Shown in pieces: positions 25,261-36,249 of a stretch of 64,000 nt of DNA (position 1 is the stretch's first letter; the number at the start of each line of letters is the position of its first letter). The DNA lies in NCBI GenBank assembly GCA_921293015.1, contig OV121082.1, forward strand, positions 19,881,748 through 19,945,747. The letters run 5' to 3'. Made by a program: the position numbers and the translations under genes. The notes under the pieces are model-generated. The model had not been told where the DNA came from. It saw only the letters and a program-made list of their open reading frames with translations, and searched no databases. Origin of the DNA: Phorcus lineatus (Eukaryota; Mollusca; Gastropoda; Trochida; Trochidae).

Positions 25261-26788
25261 CATACTGAGCTGATTTTAGCCAATCAAAATCCGAAGAAGT
25301 ATCATGTTGTGAAAGAAAACAACTCGATAATGAGATTGGTACTGGTTCGTAAACATAGCTTTTCGCCTTCGTAGGATTATACTAATACATATTGTGGGAA
25401 TATTGGATAGTGCGTGGTTGACGTTGTGTCAAAATATAAAGTTCTTGTATATCAAATACATTGTTGCAGGAGAAAAACCCTATTAATTTCCTACATGTTT
25501 TTGTTACAATTAGAGCATATGTAGTAACAAGGTTTTTTGAAAAGTTTACTTTAAAGTTTAATTTATTCTGAGGATATGTAAACCAACAAGAATTTCCAAA
25601 CATTCAAAATGACCAAATAGATTGTTTTGAGACTCATTAGCTCTAATGAGATTCTTTGTAAACAGTATACATGTACATGGTTATTCCGACATGTATCTAA
25701 CAAAAATAAATTATACAAATCGCCATGAAATGTTATGTGACTCTTTTTTCTTCAAGATACACTTAGCTTTTGGTTTGATAAGATTTAATGGTTTTAATTT
25801 ATCGATGACGACTACTTGTTGTTTAAGCATATCATATCAATGCCTATCGGTTCAGTATGATAACATCGCACAGTGTAATTAATGATCGAAAAGTGGAAAT
25901 ATACCAGATTTGCGTGAGCCAATTTGTCAACGTTATTATGGAAATTTCCCTAAAGCAAAGCAATAAAAGATATGGCATGATAGTGTTACATAGGTTACAT
26001 AACTAGAAAACGTGTTAATTCTTCTGCATATATATATGGAGGGTTTCTAGGGTTTTTCTAGTTTCATTGAAAATCATGAAGATAGAGGGAGCTGTTTTTA
26101 TTTGATTTAAGAATATAGGGTATTGTAGCATGAAACAAAATCCAAACAAAATTTCATGATACATCACTTAAGTGTTTCTGTAAACAAAAAGTCATCGACC
26201 TGGCAAAATAATTGACCAAATGCGTGATCACTGTCATGGTGTCAAGGAGAAATCTTCCAGACAGGGTCATGAGTGACTCATCACAAGTAAATAGATACTC
26301 ACGGAAAAAACTACTTATCAATACGTTAGTGGTATAATTAAGTACATGAAAGTCGTGACATGTATAAAAGTACTCCAAATTGACAACTTATACAAATGTT
26401 TCAAAGACATGTAGAAAAAAAGTGTAATGTAATGATTTATCAACAGGAATAATTGCGACGTTGATTCCCTTCAAGAATCATATAGTAACAAACCATAGTT
26501 GTATTTAAAAGTGTACATACAAAAATATTAAGACATTAAAACAAACATGAAAGTAAAAGAAAATGCGTAAAATTTTCGTTAAAAATTAGTTACAATCTCA
26601 TTAAATTTGCGAACTTATCACTTGTACCCCGCTGTGATCTGATTACCATAGGGGTTATGTCCAGTGACCTTTCCACTCCAGCCAATCAGCGACGAATCAA
26701 GAAAGCCATTGCCACGATACGTACCGCAAGTATAAAACAGAGGACTTTGGTAAGACAGATCGAAGAATCGGAAGTTCACACGCACTGC

Positions 26789-26835
26789 TAAGAGTGAGTG
26801 AATGAGTGAGTGAGTTGGGGTTTAACGTGCCACTG
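26789..26835. repeat. Fragment of a GAGTGAGT-headed dispersed repeat
   Basis: The sequence runs AGAGTGAGTGAATGAGTGAG then TGAGTTGGGGTTTAACG. I recall similar GTGAGTGAGTTT...TTTACG heads on SINE-like repeats in gastropod genomes. Only the head is recognisable here. A - strand ORF through it (81 codons) with a hydrophobic start is a chance product. Confidence 0.5.
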
Positions 26836-27311
26836 CTATGAGGAGAAGAGGAGGCGAAAGGGGTGGGAGGGCACAAGTACAGGAGTATTAAGATAACATC
26901 AAGGAGAATCCTCAGCGATTTTTTAGATTCTGATTTCATCACGAAAAGGTCAAACCACTTTGATCGGATTTATTTGCCGTGAACGGATATTAAGCAACGA
27001 TTACTTCCTTGGTGGTGATAAGCGATTGCTGAGCTTAGGAAAAAAACTTCAATTGGGTTTGAGAAACATTGCGGAAAATGGATACATTATAAGTTTTGAT
27101 GGTTTATCAATGGAAATCTTGATCTACCTTTTTTAGCCTTTCATGAATACTGAACCGATTTAAAGACGTTTTGAAGACTGTTTCAAAGAGCGATTTTCTA
27201 AATCATCTCTCGACTTTCGCAACAGCTACAGATAAGGGGATTAAAGAAATAGCAGGGTTTTTTCCCACAGTAACGTGAGGGCACTTCGGTTTAAGTCAAT
27301 GCTTCATCTGG

Positions 27312-27476
27312 GCAAGGTAGTTCTTGTAGTTTTAATGCTGTCAGTACCTAGAGTCTTTATGAAGTTGTTGGAAATATGACAAATGTTGTTTAGCAAGACA
27401 AATCGTGTAGTTCTAATGCTGGCCAACAGTTCCTAAAGTCTTTATGAAGTTGTTGGAAATATGACAAATGTTGTTA
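27312..27476. repeat. Two-copy tandem duplication, ~81 bp
   Basis: GTCTTTATGAAGTTGTTGGA followed by AATATGACAAATGTTGTT occurs in both copies (27312-27392 and 27393-27476). The 3' halves are identical and the 5' halves diverged. Confidence 0.9.
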
Positions 27477-27907
27477 GCGACGTAAAGCTATTTTTTAAAA
27501 CGTTTTTTCCAAAGCTGTCCATAACAGCATGACCATACTCTTTTCATCTTCAGAACATGCCCACGGGCTAGGAAGCACGCAATGCTTTGACAATTGTAAA
27601 CCTTTGATGAAAGTTTGATGTTATTGATGAATTATTACGCCGGTTCCAAGGGCGAACCTCCATTCCCATATTCCAACCCTTTAAAATTCCTGGATCAGTC
27701 ACTGACCAATCCGGTTACCTTTGACAATATGACGTGATGGATTGGACATCGCCAATCGATCCGACCTCTAGCGCGAGTGCTTTTGTCGATAATACATCAA
27801 GCACAGTCTCCTTTCAATCTATTATTACAACTCCCCAACTGCCTTCAAAACCATCTGGTCTGGTATTGTCATCTTTTGCTGACAAGTAACAAGTCTCTCA
27901 TTTAAGG

Positions 27908-28222
27908 GGGAGGGGGCGGGATAGCGCAGTGGCTAGCGCTACCGGCTACGGATGAAGAGGTCCCTGGTTCGTATCCCGCCAGGAGCTCGGCAATTTTGTC
28001 TGAAGTAGAGAACTGTTCAACACGCAGTAAGTTTTGGATGCAATGCTACACTGAATTTAAGCTCGGTACCAACCATGGTTCGCTAATCCCAGCCGATGCT
28101 AGCAGGTTTCACCGCAATGCGTAGCAGGATAGTGTTGCGGGATTTCTCCCTGCAACAATACTAGCAGCCGTGATAATAGTGAAATACTCTCGAAAGCGGC
28201 ATAAAACTCCGTATCACCTCAC
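27908..28222 (+). mobile_element. Complete tRNA-derived SINE with 13-bp target-site duplication
   Basis: Non-autonomous retroelement. The 5' head is tRNA-like: GGGCGGGATAGCGCAGTGGC contains an A-box-like element, and GGTTCGTATCCCGCC (27967-27981) contains the B box of an RNA polymerase III promoter. A ~240-bp body unrelated to tRNA follows and ends in CACCTCACC. The 13-bp direct repeat CTCTCATTTAAGG flanks it exactly (27895-27907 and 28223-28235), defining the insertion. Degraded relatives in the same orientation lie at 712-1001 and 5337-5588. Mobilisation would depend on a LINE partner, none of which is visible here. Confidence 0.95.
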
Positions 28223-28580
28223 CTCTCATTTAAGGACTCCTCGTTTATTTGGACCTTGAAAATAATTGATGATTTACCATGACTAGATCGGATTCTTTCG
28301 TCAGCGATGGTGGACAAGATTATATATATGGAGATAAATGACCGTATACCAATACTGACACAAACTGACTTAACTCGTTACCATAACTGTACAAACCACA
28401 TAATTATGATAATCAATTGGTTTGTGATCGACAACTTTTTCTCTGCCATCCAGAATCGTGGTAATATCTGATACAATTAATTTTCTACTTATCTAACGGA
28501 GGATTTCAATAAATGCCTTGTCTTGCTAAACAATGACTTTAACACGAAATGTTTTCACGATTTCCACTATCGGTATGATT

Positions 28581-28630
28581 GGAGAGTACGTCATTACTTT
28601 AATGAGGAGAGTACGTCATTACTTTAATGA
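28581..28630. repeat. 25-bp unit duplicated in tandem
   Basis: GGAGAGTACGTCATTACTTT plus AATGA is repeated exactly twice (28581-28605 and 28606-28630). Confidence 0.95.
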
Positions 28631-28948
28631 GAAGACCAATCACTTATCTTGATCACTTAGTGAAGCACGACACAAGAGCTGATGTTCCTCTGTTGTATTA
28701 AGTGCGGATGGCATATATCGAGGGTAGTCATGGGCAATTTGGATATATATTCATATAATGAATATCAAAAGAACAACAAAGGTTAATATTTTTATAATTG
28801 AACTAATATGCACATCCAAATTAACTCGTAACTTACAAAGCCTTTAAGGTGATAATATATAATGAAACTTTCTTAATCTTATTTCCTAACAATGAATAAT
28901 CTTTTCACACATATTTATCCCATCCTTCATAAAAAATCTGTCAACATT

Positions 28949-29425
28949 TTAAAGGGATACAGAGTTTGTTGTTGGAATCAAATATGTCAAATCCTGTAAA
29001 AGGTGTTAGGTTATCGAGAAGTAATGGCTGTCTCTAAAAATCACCATCTTTTTGCTGATCAGTTCAGTTTGGAGACAATAAACAGGTTTAAATTGTAATT
29101 TATGATCGAAAACCGGACAATGGTGCGCGCCATAATTCTAGAAACATATCTACAACAGAGACAAGGAAAATATATGGTGATAGTGTTTAGTAGATCAATT
29201 AACAAGTTTAAAATATAAGTATATAAGATGCAAAATTTTGACTTATTAACATGTATATGGCGGTTTTTCTATAATCATTGAAAACGAAAAAATATCCTTA
29301 TTTTGATACTAAAAGACAAAAAAACAAGTTAAAGGACTATAATTGAATTGAACTCAAGACAGATGGCATTTTGGCTCTTATTTCAGCCAAATGACAATTT
29401 ATGAACCATACTCTGTGTCACTTAA
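28949..29425. mobile_element. Small inverted-repeat element (family D)
   Basis: The left end TTAAAGGGATACAGAGT (from 28949) and right end ACTCTGTGTCACTTAA (to 29425) are imperfect inverted repeats about 16 bp long. The interior (GTTGTTGGAATCAAATATG) resembles 62484-62870 (ATTGTTGGAGTCAAAGATG). No coding capacity, so it would be a MITE. Target-site duplication not resolved. Confidence 0.55.
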
Positions 29426-29576
29426 CTTGTCTCTCCCCGATTTTAAACGTAAAATTATAAAAAATTAAAATTAATTTATATGAACCGAAAATGACAAAAC
29501 TGAAGAACCATTATTTTGATACCGACTAAACACACCGGACCGACTGTCCACAATTCCTGTTGTAAATGAACTTTTA

Positions 29577-29914
29577 AATTGACAGTAGCACGTTTTTAAA
29601 AAAAAATATTTTTTGATCTCCCCCTAAATAATATTTATTTTTGCAAAGATGAATTATCTTCAGGGGTCAAAACCGGATTACATAACCCTACCATCCGTAG
29701 TCGTAGAATAAGTAACTAACAAAATCTGCTTGCGGTCATTTTTGTTAACACCTTTAAATTATTTAGGTGGGGAAATTGATTGGCGTAACATAACCGAACA
29801 ATTTAGTTCATTGGACGACTGCTCCTTTTGATTAAAAAGATTGCCTTGCAATTGGTAACATTTATTTCGTTTTTAAGATCATTTTTTACCCTGAAAACGT
29901 GCTGCTGTCTTTTT
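29577..29914. mobile_element. MITE, AAAGGGACAG family (copy A)
   Basis: The left end GACAGTAGCACGTTTTT and the right end, read inverted, AAAGACAGCAGCACGTTTTC, form terminal inverted repeats. The interior aligns with copy C (59217-59579) and copy B (49541-49765), including ATCCGTAGTCGTAGAA shared with B and the CCTGAAAAYRTCGTGCT region shared with C. Non-coding. Confidence 0.75.
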
Positions 29915-32900
29915 GACACCAACCAAGCTATCAAGCATCCCGGCAGACAAACGCCAAAAAAATCGAAGATCACTAAATTATGTTCGCGTGGGAAGGAGGA
30001 ACTTTAAGCGCCGAGTTCAATGCCATAGAATCCATTCGATAGAGACGTGACTTAGGATGATAAGAACCATCCTGGGATTGAGGAACCGTTGACCGCAATG
30101 GTGCTTTTAGAATTTATCAGGGGCAAGATTTATTCAGACTTTGGAACTGTTGACAGCGGCAGTAGCAAACAAATACGTCCTTTATGGAATTTCCGATCAC
30201 AATAAATGCATGATATGTTTTTCTTGAGATTGTGGTATTTATCTAAATCTCATTGAAAGTAGACCAAACATTACATTGCGTTTTTCGCTGCGCTATTGAT
30301 ATGAATATAGCTACAAAGGGGTCGTGATTTCAATGAGATTATTATGATCTGTGATAATGGGAAAGGCTGTGGGAAAATATATCAAAATACGGAAACCAGT
30401 CAGCGGTGAGCAACAATGATACACTATATAGGGCTTAAATTTAGGAGAATATGATAAACCCTATCTACAGAAGTTACATTTATTTCATCCAAAAATTAGT
30501 GCTAAAAGTACATTGTCGGTATTGAGGACATCAGCAATGTAGAGCCAATTTTAATGGTTTTGTCTTAAAAGGTTAATAACAAACCGTGATCTACGGAGCC
30601 TATGACTGAAATGGCTCCATAGCAAACAATTGTAACGACTAAGAGTCAATGACGTTCTCTAATTGTATAATCTATGTCTCAAGTATGCTCAATTATTTGT
30701 ATCTACAGAGTTCCTTTAATACCCCAATATCCATCATGCCAGATGCAAGACGCTTTAAGCACCTAACTCGGACTAAACGTTTTTCTCATCCGGGTAATGC
30801 CACTATTGAAAAATGTGAGTTATTCAATTGGCTGGTTATGTACATTGCTAAATAATTCATTTGGCCTACTAGAAATCTGAGTAATGAGTGTTTGATTAAT
30901 TTCAACGTGCTTTTGACAATATTTCAGTTATTTAGCACGTAGATGAAAGTCATTCAAAAGAGAGGGGATAGATAAGATAGAAAAGAGATCGAAAGGTTGA
31001 GGAAGTTGGAGACAACAGGTTTTAGAAGGACATGTACACAAATTTGGATTAGCCTCCATCCGTCGAGCTGTCGAGCTGTCGAGCTCTATGGCTCCACTAC
31101 CGGGATCTGGTAAGCTCCGGCGTGCAAAGCTCTGGCGAATACTGAAGCACCCAAACCGCTACAGTAAGATAAAGTATTGAGTCAAATGATGATACCAGGG
31201 TATTGAAAGGCTCTGTGCATTCAAATACGCTGATGCAGCAAGATGTGTCTCAAATAGCTCGGAGGGGTCAATTCGATACCAATTACGTTAGGTTCTCGAA
31301 ATAAGTTACCGAACAAGTGTAAGAACAAGTGTTCTTTGCTCTTGTGTTCTTAGGCAAACCCTACTGATCGAGGCTCTAATGAGACTCATTGAGTCTCTCT
31401 TTTAATGAGCATGTTATATGTCCAATTCGATTCCAATAACGTTAGGTTCTTGAAATCAGTTACCGAACAAGTGTAAACACAAGGGTTTTTTTATATCCTG
31501 CGTGACTATGACAGTGTAAGTCAATGGTATTGAAATACGTCGATGTGATTCATACATAGAATAAACATGAAAGATTTAATAGTAATTGAAACAAATGAAA
31601 CATAACCTATAAATTAAGATGTAAATTTTTTCTCTCAAATTAATTGACCTTGTATCACTTTGTAAGGTTCCTGCATAAAAACCTAAACCTATAATATTTA
31701 TGCAAAGTTAACTCGAAATACTCAAGAAAAATTACAGCTGATTGAATTCATCGCAGTCAGGTCACCCAGGTGATACCGGAAACGAGAGTATTTTCTAGGA
31801 GAGATATCCTAAGATCCTCTGGGAAGGAACCGGATGTTCGATCCGTCTCTATTTTCACCATCTGCACCTGAGCCCAGACTTGGTTGGTTGCAACACCTCA
31901 ACCCCCGGAAAGGAGTTTTAGAAATTTCACAGGGGCGTGTATCGCCGAAAATAATAATAGTAATATATAATGAAGAAGAAAAAAGGTATCTCTACTATAT
32001 AAATACTAAAGGGATATAACGCCCTCAGACCCCCCGTTTTGTTCCGGGAAGAAATCAACTTGGAAATTCAATATAGATTAATATAACAAAATACACACAT
32101 GAAGCCTGATAAATTCCCTTTCGATAGAATGTAAAACAATCAAAATCGGTTGACTTTTGACAGAGCTACACTGTTTTGAAATAGAAAAAATTATGTTTTC
32201 TTGTGAGTACACCAAAATCCTGCCTCACTAAAACATCGCTTACAAGCTGATAAATACGAATTAAACACTAGAATACGTACTATGCACGACAAATACAACT
32301 TTATCGCAATCCCCTTGCATTCCGATTTCGTAGCGTGACTATTCAAATGAAATATTATGTGATATATACCTTGTAAGCGAGCTTTTAATGCATTATATGC
32401 GGTTTCGATCGCTCGAGTCTGCCATATTTGACTTCAATATTGGACAGATGGCATTGGTTAAACATTAACTCTTCTGTAGTGAAGTTACGAAGAATTAATG
32501 TTTAGCAAATCAGCGAGCCGCTAGTATTCTGCGTTATCCTTCCAATATTGAGGTTTAATGAAAGAATTTTTATACATTTCCACAATAAAAAATAAATTGA
32601 TGACATACATGTGTGTGGTTCAAACATTTTCAACTTTATATCAAATTCTTTAGCATGCGTCTGGCACTGACGTCGAGAGTGATGGCTCTATTAAACTGTC
32701 AATAACACTAACCAGGGAGGCGCCAATTTCAATGATTCCACGTTACTAAAATGATAATGACCTCGGCCCCAGTCCGTAGCGATACTTATCTAGCATGAAT
32801 AATACAACGTGATCATTCTCACAAATGGAAAACAATTACGACAAGCATCTTGGGAGTTTGCACCTAAGTGATTGCATACCAATACGTATAATTGCATACA

Positions 32901-33127
32901 AATGTAGACCTTTCGTATGAGATGTAACATGTAGAACACAAATATCGGATGTTATACAAACAACCCATGCAGGAGATTTGTGTCAATGGGATTTCTAGTA
33001 GAAGGGAGTTTCATTGGATAGACTTTAATCGCAATTGTCTTTTATATTTTTTTGTAATTAAGCATCCTCATAAATATCTTATAAATAAAAATAAATAAAT
33101 AAAAGCAAACAAATATCTAGTGCAATC
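29915..33127. other. Inferred intron 1, non-coding
   Basis: No exon seen. It contains GTCGAGCT repeated three times near 31065-31088 and the duplication at 31269-31487. Confidence 0.4.
31269..31487. repeat. Separated direct duplication (~62 bp arms)
   Basis: CAATTCGATACCAATTACGT then TAGGTTCTCGAAATAAGTTACCG at 31269 recurs with a few changes at 31423 (spacing 154 bp). Both copies run into GAACAAGTGTAA. Confidence 0.85.
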
Positions 33128-33214
33128 TCATTTAAATCAGAGGAAAACTTGTCCCTCGTACCTTGAAGGAACGCAGCGAGGTACGAGGGAAAATTTTCGA
33201 TCTGAATTCAATAA
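33128..33214. repeat. Fold-back (hairpin) element
   Basis: A core of 12-bp perfect arms TCCCTCGTACCT (33152-33163) and AGGTACGAGGGA (33179-33190) is extended outward on both sides by imperfect complementarity: TCAGAGGAAAACTTG on the left against GAAAATTTTC...TCTGA on the right. The structure totals about 85 bp around a 15-base loop. Confidence 0.8.
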
Positions 33215-33222
33215 GCTTCATT

Positions 33223-33242
33223 ATGATGATGATGATGATGAT
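33223..33242. repeat. (ATG)n microsatellite
   Basis: Six to seven perfect ATG/GAT units directly follow the fold-back element. Confidence 0.9.
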
Positions 33243-34366
33243 TCGGAACTTTCAGTGGTAATGAACTGACACACAATGTTATATTTGAAGATGGCAAAAT
33301 ACTAAACGATAAGTATTGTTATGAGGAAGCAAATGAATCTGGCCGATATGAGAAAAGAATGTGATCGCACGTGCTGGTTCAGAAACCTAAAAAATAACAA
33401 TGTTGTCATCAAAAAGATAACGGTGAGGATATCTCTTGTCATCACTTCACGTGATGATAGAGTGACGTCAACAGTTTAGTTTAACTGTAAACACACAGTT
33501 CATGAGAAGGTAAGGTATTTTATGGAGGATGTGGCCGACTTTTATGTTTCAGGTAAGACGTATTTGAAAACTTTTTGGACGTTTATTCAAAATCATATTT
33601 TCAAGTAGCATTAATACAACAAAGGTGTACACTTGTTCAAAGCCATTCGTTTCTTATCGTAATGTTGAAAACATTAATATTGAAGTATGTATTTAACTTC
33701 ATTATTCATAGCGGAAAACATTTCTTTGAAAGAGCGTAATTAATATATGCCTGTAAGGTCTATAAACAATATAACCTTAATGATTATGACATTTTTGTAT
33801 TCACTGTCATGATAAGCTCTAAATAGATAATTTGCATTTCAAATAAATGACTACTATTCATATCCGCAAATGCAAAAGTTGAAAAAAACTCTCAAAGATC
33901 TTACAAATTTTATGACTTGCACAATCATTGCACAATCATTGTATATATATACTATACATATATTACATCATATGGACTATTTTCTGCTCTATAAATTTAT
34001 GTTCTGCTTCTCTCATGATTGTGGAATCTAAACAAGAAATGTTTTAACAAATTACTGGGGTTTTTTAAAAATAAACTCGTGCAACAAGGCTCACATACCC
34101 CTATCCTAGAGTCTTACATCATGAAAGGCTTATCATTAACATTATTAACGCATTTTAAAGGTTTCAAAGCTTATAGTTTTTTAAAAAGAATCCGGAAAAG
34201 AAAAAAAGTCTTTAAATTTGGCCGATTTTGGTCAATATTTAAAATTTTGGCATCCTTGAGTTTTACCCTCTAAAAGTCGCATCGACACCCAATAGGTATA
34301 ATTCATACCAAATTTGAATTTTCCAAATCATATAAACTCACGGGCAAAAGAAACTATACCAACATT

Positions 34367-35791
34367 GTTTTGATGTTATCAACATTATCAGATATGTCAC
34401 ATAAATAATGTAATACTCGTTTTAAAGACAATTTAACTGACCATTATTTGATCGAAATTTAGAAAAGGTGGCACGTACAGTTAATGCAGTAGAATGCAAT
34501 GAATGACACTGGGGGTAATTGTCAATTTGCAAAAATAAAGATATCTTTTTAGAGACTACAGAAAACGCTTTTATTCACAAAGGAAACACTGGAAAACTGT
34601 CAGTATCTGGTATGGCCTCCGTTCCTTTGAATACAGGCCTGCACACGTCGACGCACAGAATTCACAAGGCGCCTGATGACGTCATTAGGGATGGCTTGTC
34701 ATTTTTCCACGAGTGCCTGGATAAACGTTTGCCGACTTGATAGAGGTGGATTTCTCTGCTTTATCTGCCTGTCCAAATGATCCCACAAGTGTTCGATCGG
34801 TGATAAATCCGGTGATCTCGCTGGAAGTCTCTGGTGACTCTGGCTGTGTGGGGGCGAGCATTGTCTTGTTAGAGGATTACTCTTGGATTTCTCAGGGGTA
34901 TTAAAAGGAGCACCACAGGACGTAAAACGGTGTCGATGTAGCCTTAGGCATTCAAAGTACGGTCAAAGAAACAAGTTCTGTTGTATGGTCCCTGCACATT
35001 CCACCCCAAACCATGACGCTATCGCCGCCGAATGGCACAACCTCCTGGACACAACACGGGGCCGTTCTCTTTCCTCTCCGACGATAAATGCGCACTCGGC
35101 CAAGCTCTGTGTAGCTGGAACCTGCTTTCATCTATAAACACAATTCTTTGCCAGTTCCTGTTCTGCCACAACTCTACCATGCTTGTCCACTGGTGACGGT
35201 TACGTCGGTCACGTCGGCTCAGTATCATCCCGCGGAAGGGCCGGTACGCTCGAATGCCATGTTCACGAAGACGTCTGATCACTGTCCTTCTGCTGATAAC
35301 ACGGTGTAGCGCTGTTGCTGCTGATGACGTCACTGTGACGAAACGATTGCGTAGGTGAATCGTGCGGATGTAGCGGTCGTCGTTTGCGGTTGTGACTCTG
35401 GGTTTTCCACTTCTTGGCCGGTCCTGGGTCCCACCTGTCTGTACCATTCTTGTGTGCAGTCTGGTTATCATAGTGCGGGTGCAGTTGAAGATACGAGCAA
35501 CGTGGACGTGACGTGCGCCCAACTGCAACATACCAATCGCTCTCTCTCGTTCCTCTGTGGTAAGTCTCGGCATGTCACTTGTTGTGTTCGTTACGACTGA
35601 GGTCTAAAGCATGGAGATTCGTGGTTTATATACAGTTCGGTGCCATATGAACGTGATGCACATGCATACCATTTTGCTCAAAAAACGTGTGACAAAGTCC
35701 ATATTTGGTAAGAAAAATGATTATTTTCTCAGTAATTATGAAGTTGCGTTCTTGTGACATAGTTTGATAATAAAAATTCCATTTCAAAAGC
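34367..35791 (-). mobile_element. Decayed Tc1/mariner-type transposon
   Basis: This surrounds the broken transposase at 34683-35573. Degenerate inverted ends can be seen. On the left (34367-34401) TTTTGATG...ACATTATCAGATATGTCACA matches the complement of 35753-35791 (TTTTGAAATGG...TTATTATCAAACTATGTCACA). The true ends may extend outward on the left to ACTCACGGGCAAAAGAAACT (from 34337). A TA target duplication could not be fixed because of decay. Confidence 0.7.
34683..35573 (-). pseudogene. Tc1-like transposase pseudogene (DD34E family)
   Basis: Cut-and-paste DNA transposase relic. The frame opens with ATG at 35573 and MPRLTTEERERAIGML, the N-terminus typical of Tc1 transposases. A paired helix-turn-helix region follows (ARIFNCTRTMITRL, then RRTVIRRLREHGIRA), and then the first catalytic Asp in IVFIDESRFQLH. 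Around residue 165 the frame shifts. In another frame FGGDSVMVWGGM continues, with an in-frame stop soon after. The second catalytic Asp is in DNARPHTARVTRDF (another frame). The catalytic Glu is in ARSPDLSPIEHLWDHL after a further shift, followed by NPPLSSRQTFIQALVEK and a stop. All three catalytic residues are still recognisable, but at least three frame breaks plus stops make it non-functional. The intact first ORF covers 184 residues of an expected ~340. Confidence 0.93.
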
Positions 35792-35849
35792 TGGACACGC
35801 TGTATACGCGGTATATAGCGGGGTATAATCACGGCTGAGGAGCAAGTGG

Positions 35850-36115
35850 CCTAAACCCCACCAACATACACCAAATTCTAAACCCTCTCAATAAAACACA
35901 CTTACACCACGCCTTAGGCACATACCTAAAAGACACGGGACTCTAAAATTTACTAATCTAAAAACCACAACACAAAAACAAAACACACCACACCTCCCTC
36001 CCCTCCCCTCCCTCCCTTCTCATCTCCCTTAACTTAGGCATACCCAACATTCAAAATTTCTAAATTTCAAACGTATTCTCAACCCCCCCCCCCCCCCCCC
36101 CCCCCCAAAAAAAAA
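35850..36115. repeat. G-depleted tract ending in poly-C (24) and poly-A (9)
   Basis: Over ~235 bases the + strand is nearly devoid of G, with phrases such as CCACAACACAAAAACAAAAC and CCTCCCTCCCCTCCCCTCCC. It ends in 24 C (36083-36106) followed by nine A. Composition is normal on both sides. This is the mirror image of the C-depleted poly-G tract at 13791-13912, and the most economical reading is base-calling or consensus error around a homopolymer. Confidence 0.75.
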
Positions 36116-36233
36116 GCTTTTTTGACCTGGCTTCAAAAAATACCTCCCACTCTCTTTCAAAACTTTAGGCTCTTTTATAAAGGCCCGAGCGTGACATCAG
36201 CTACCGCTGGAAAGCGCTCGTGAAACTCTCAAC

Positions 36234-36249
36234 GTAAGTAAGTAAGTAA
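36234..36249. repeat. Short (GTAA)4 microsatellite
   Basis: Four GTAA units follow the phrase CGCTGGAAAGCGCTCGTGAA (36209-36228), possibly the tail of a short retroelement. Confidence 0.8.

Larger units (their letters stand above)
23261..27311. other. Inferred intron 1, non-coding
   Basis: AT-rich sequence without recognisable exons. It contains the small hairpin at 25230-25260 and the GAGTGAGT repeat at 26789-26835, described separately. Confidence 0.4.

Noticed and set aside
26697..26942. 81-codon - strand ORF with hydrophobic start
   Set aside because: It overlaps the GAGTGAGT-headed repeat, and the Ser/Leu/Thr-rich part is the translated repeat.
34519..35137. + strand ORFs of 73 and 84 codons
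   Set aside because: Antisense shadows of the C-terminal half of the broken Tc1 transposase.
35355..35600. + strand ORF over the transposase
   Set aside because: Antisense shadow of the Tc1 transposase reading frame.
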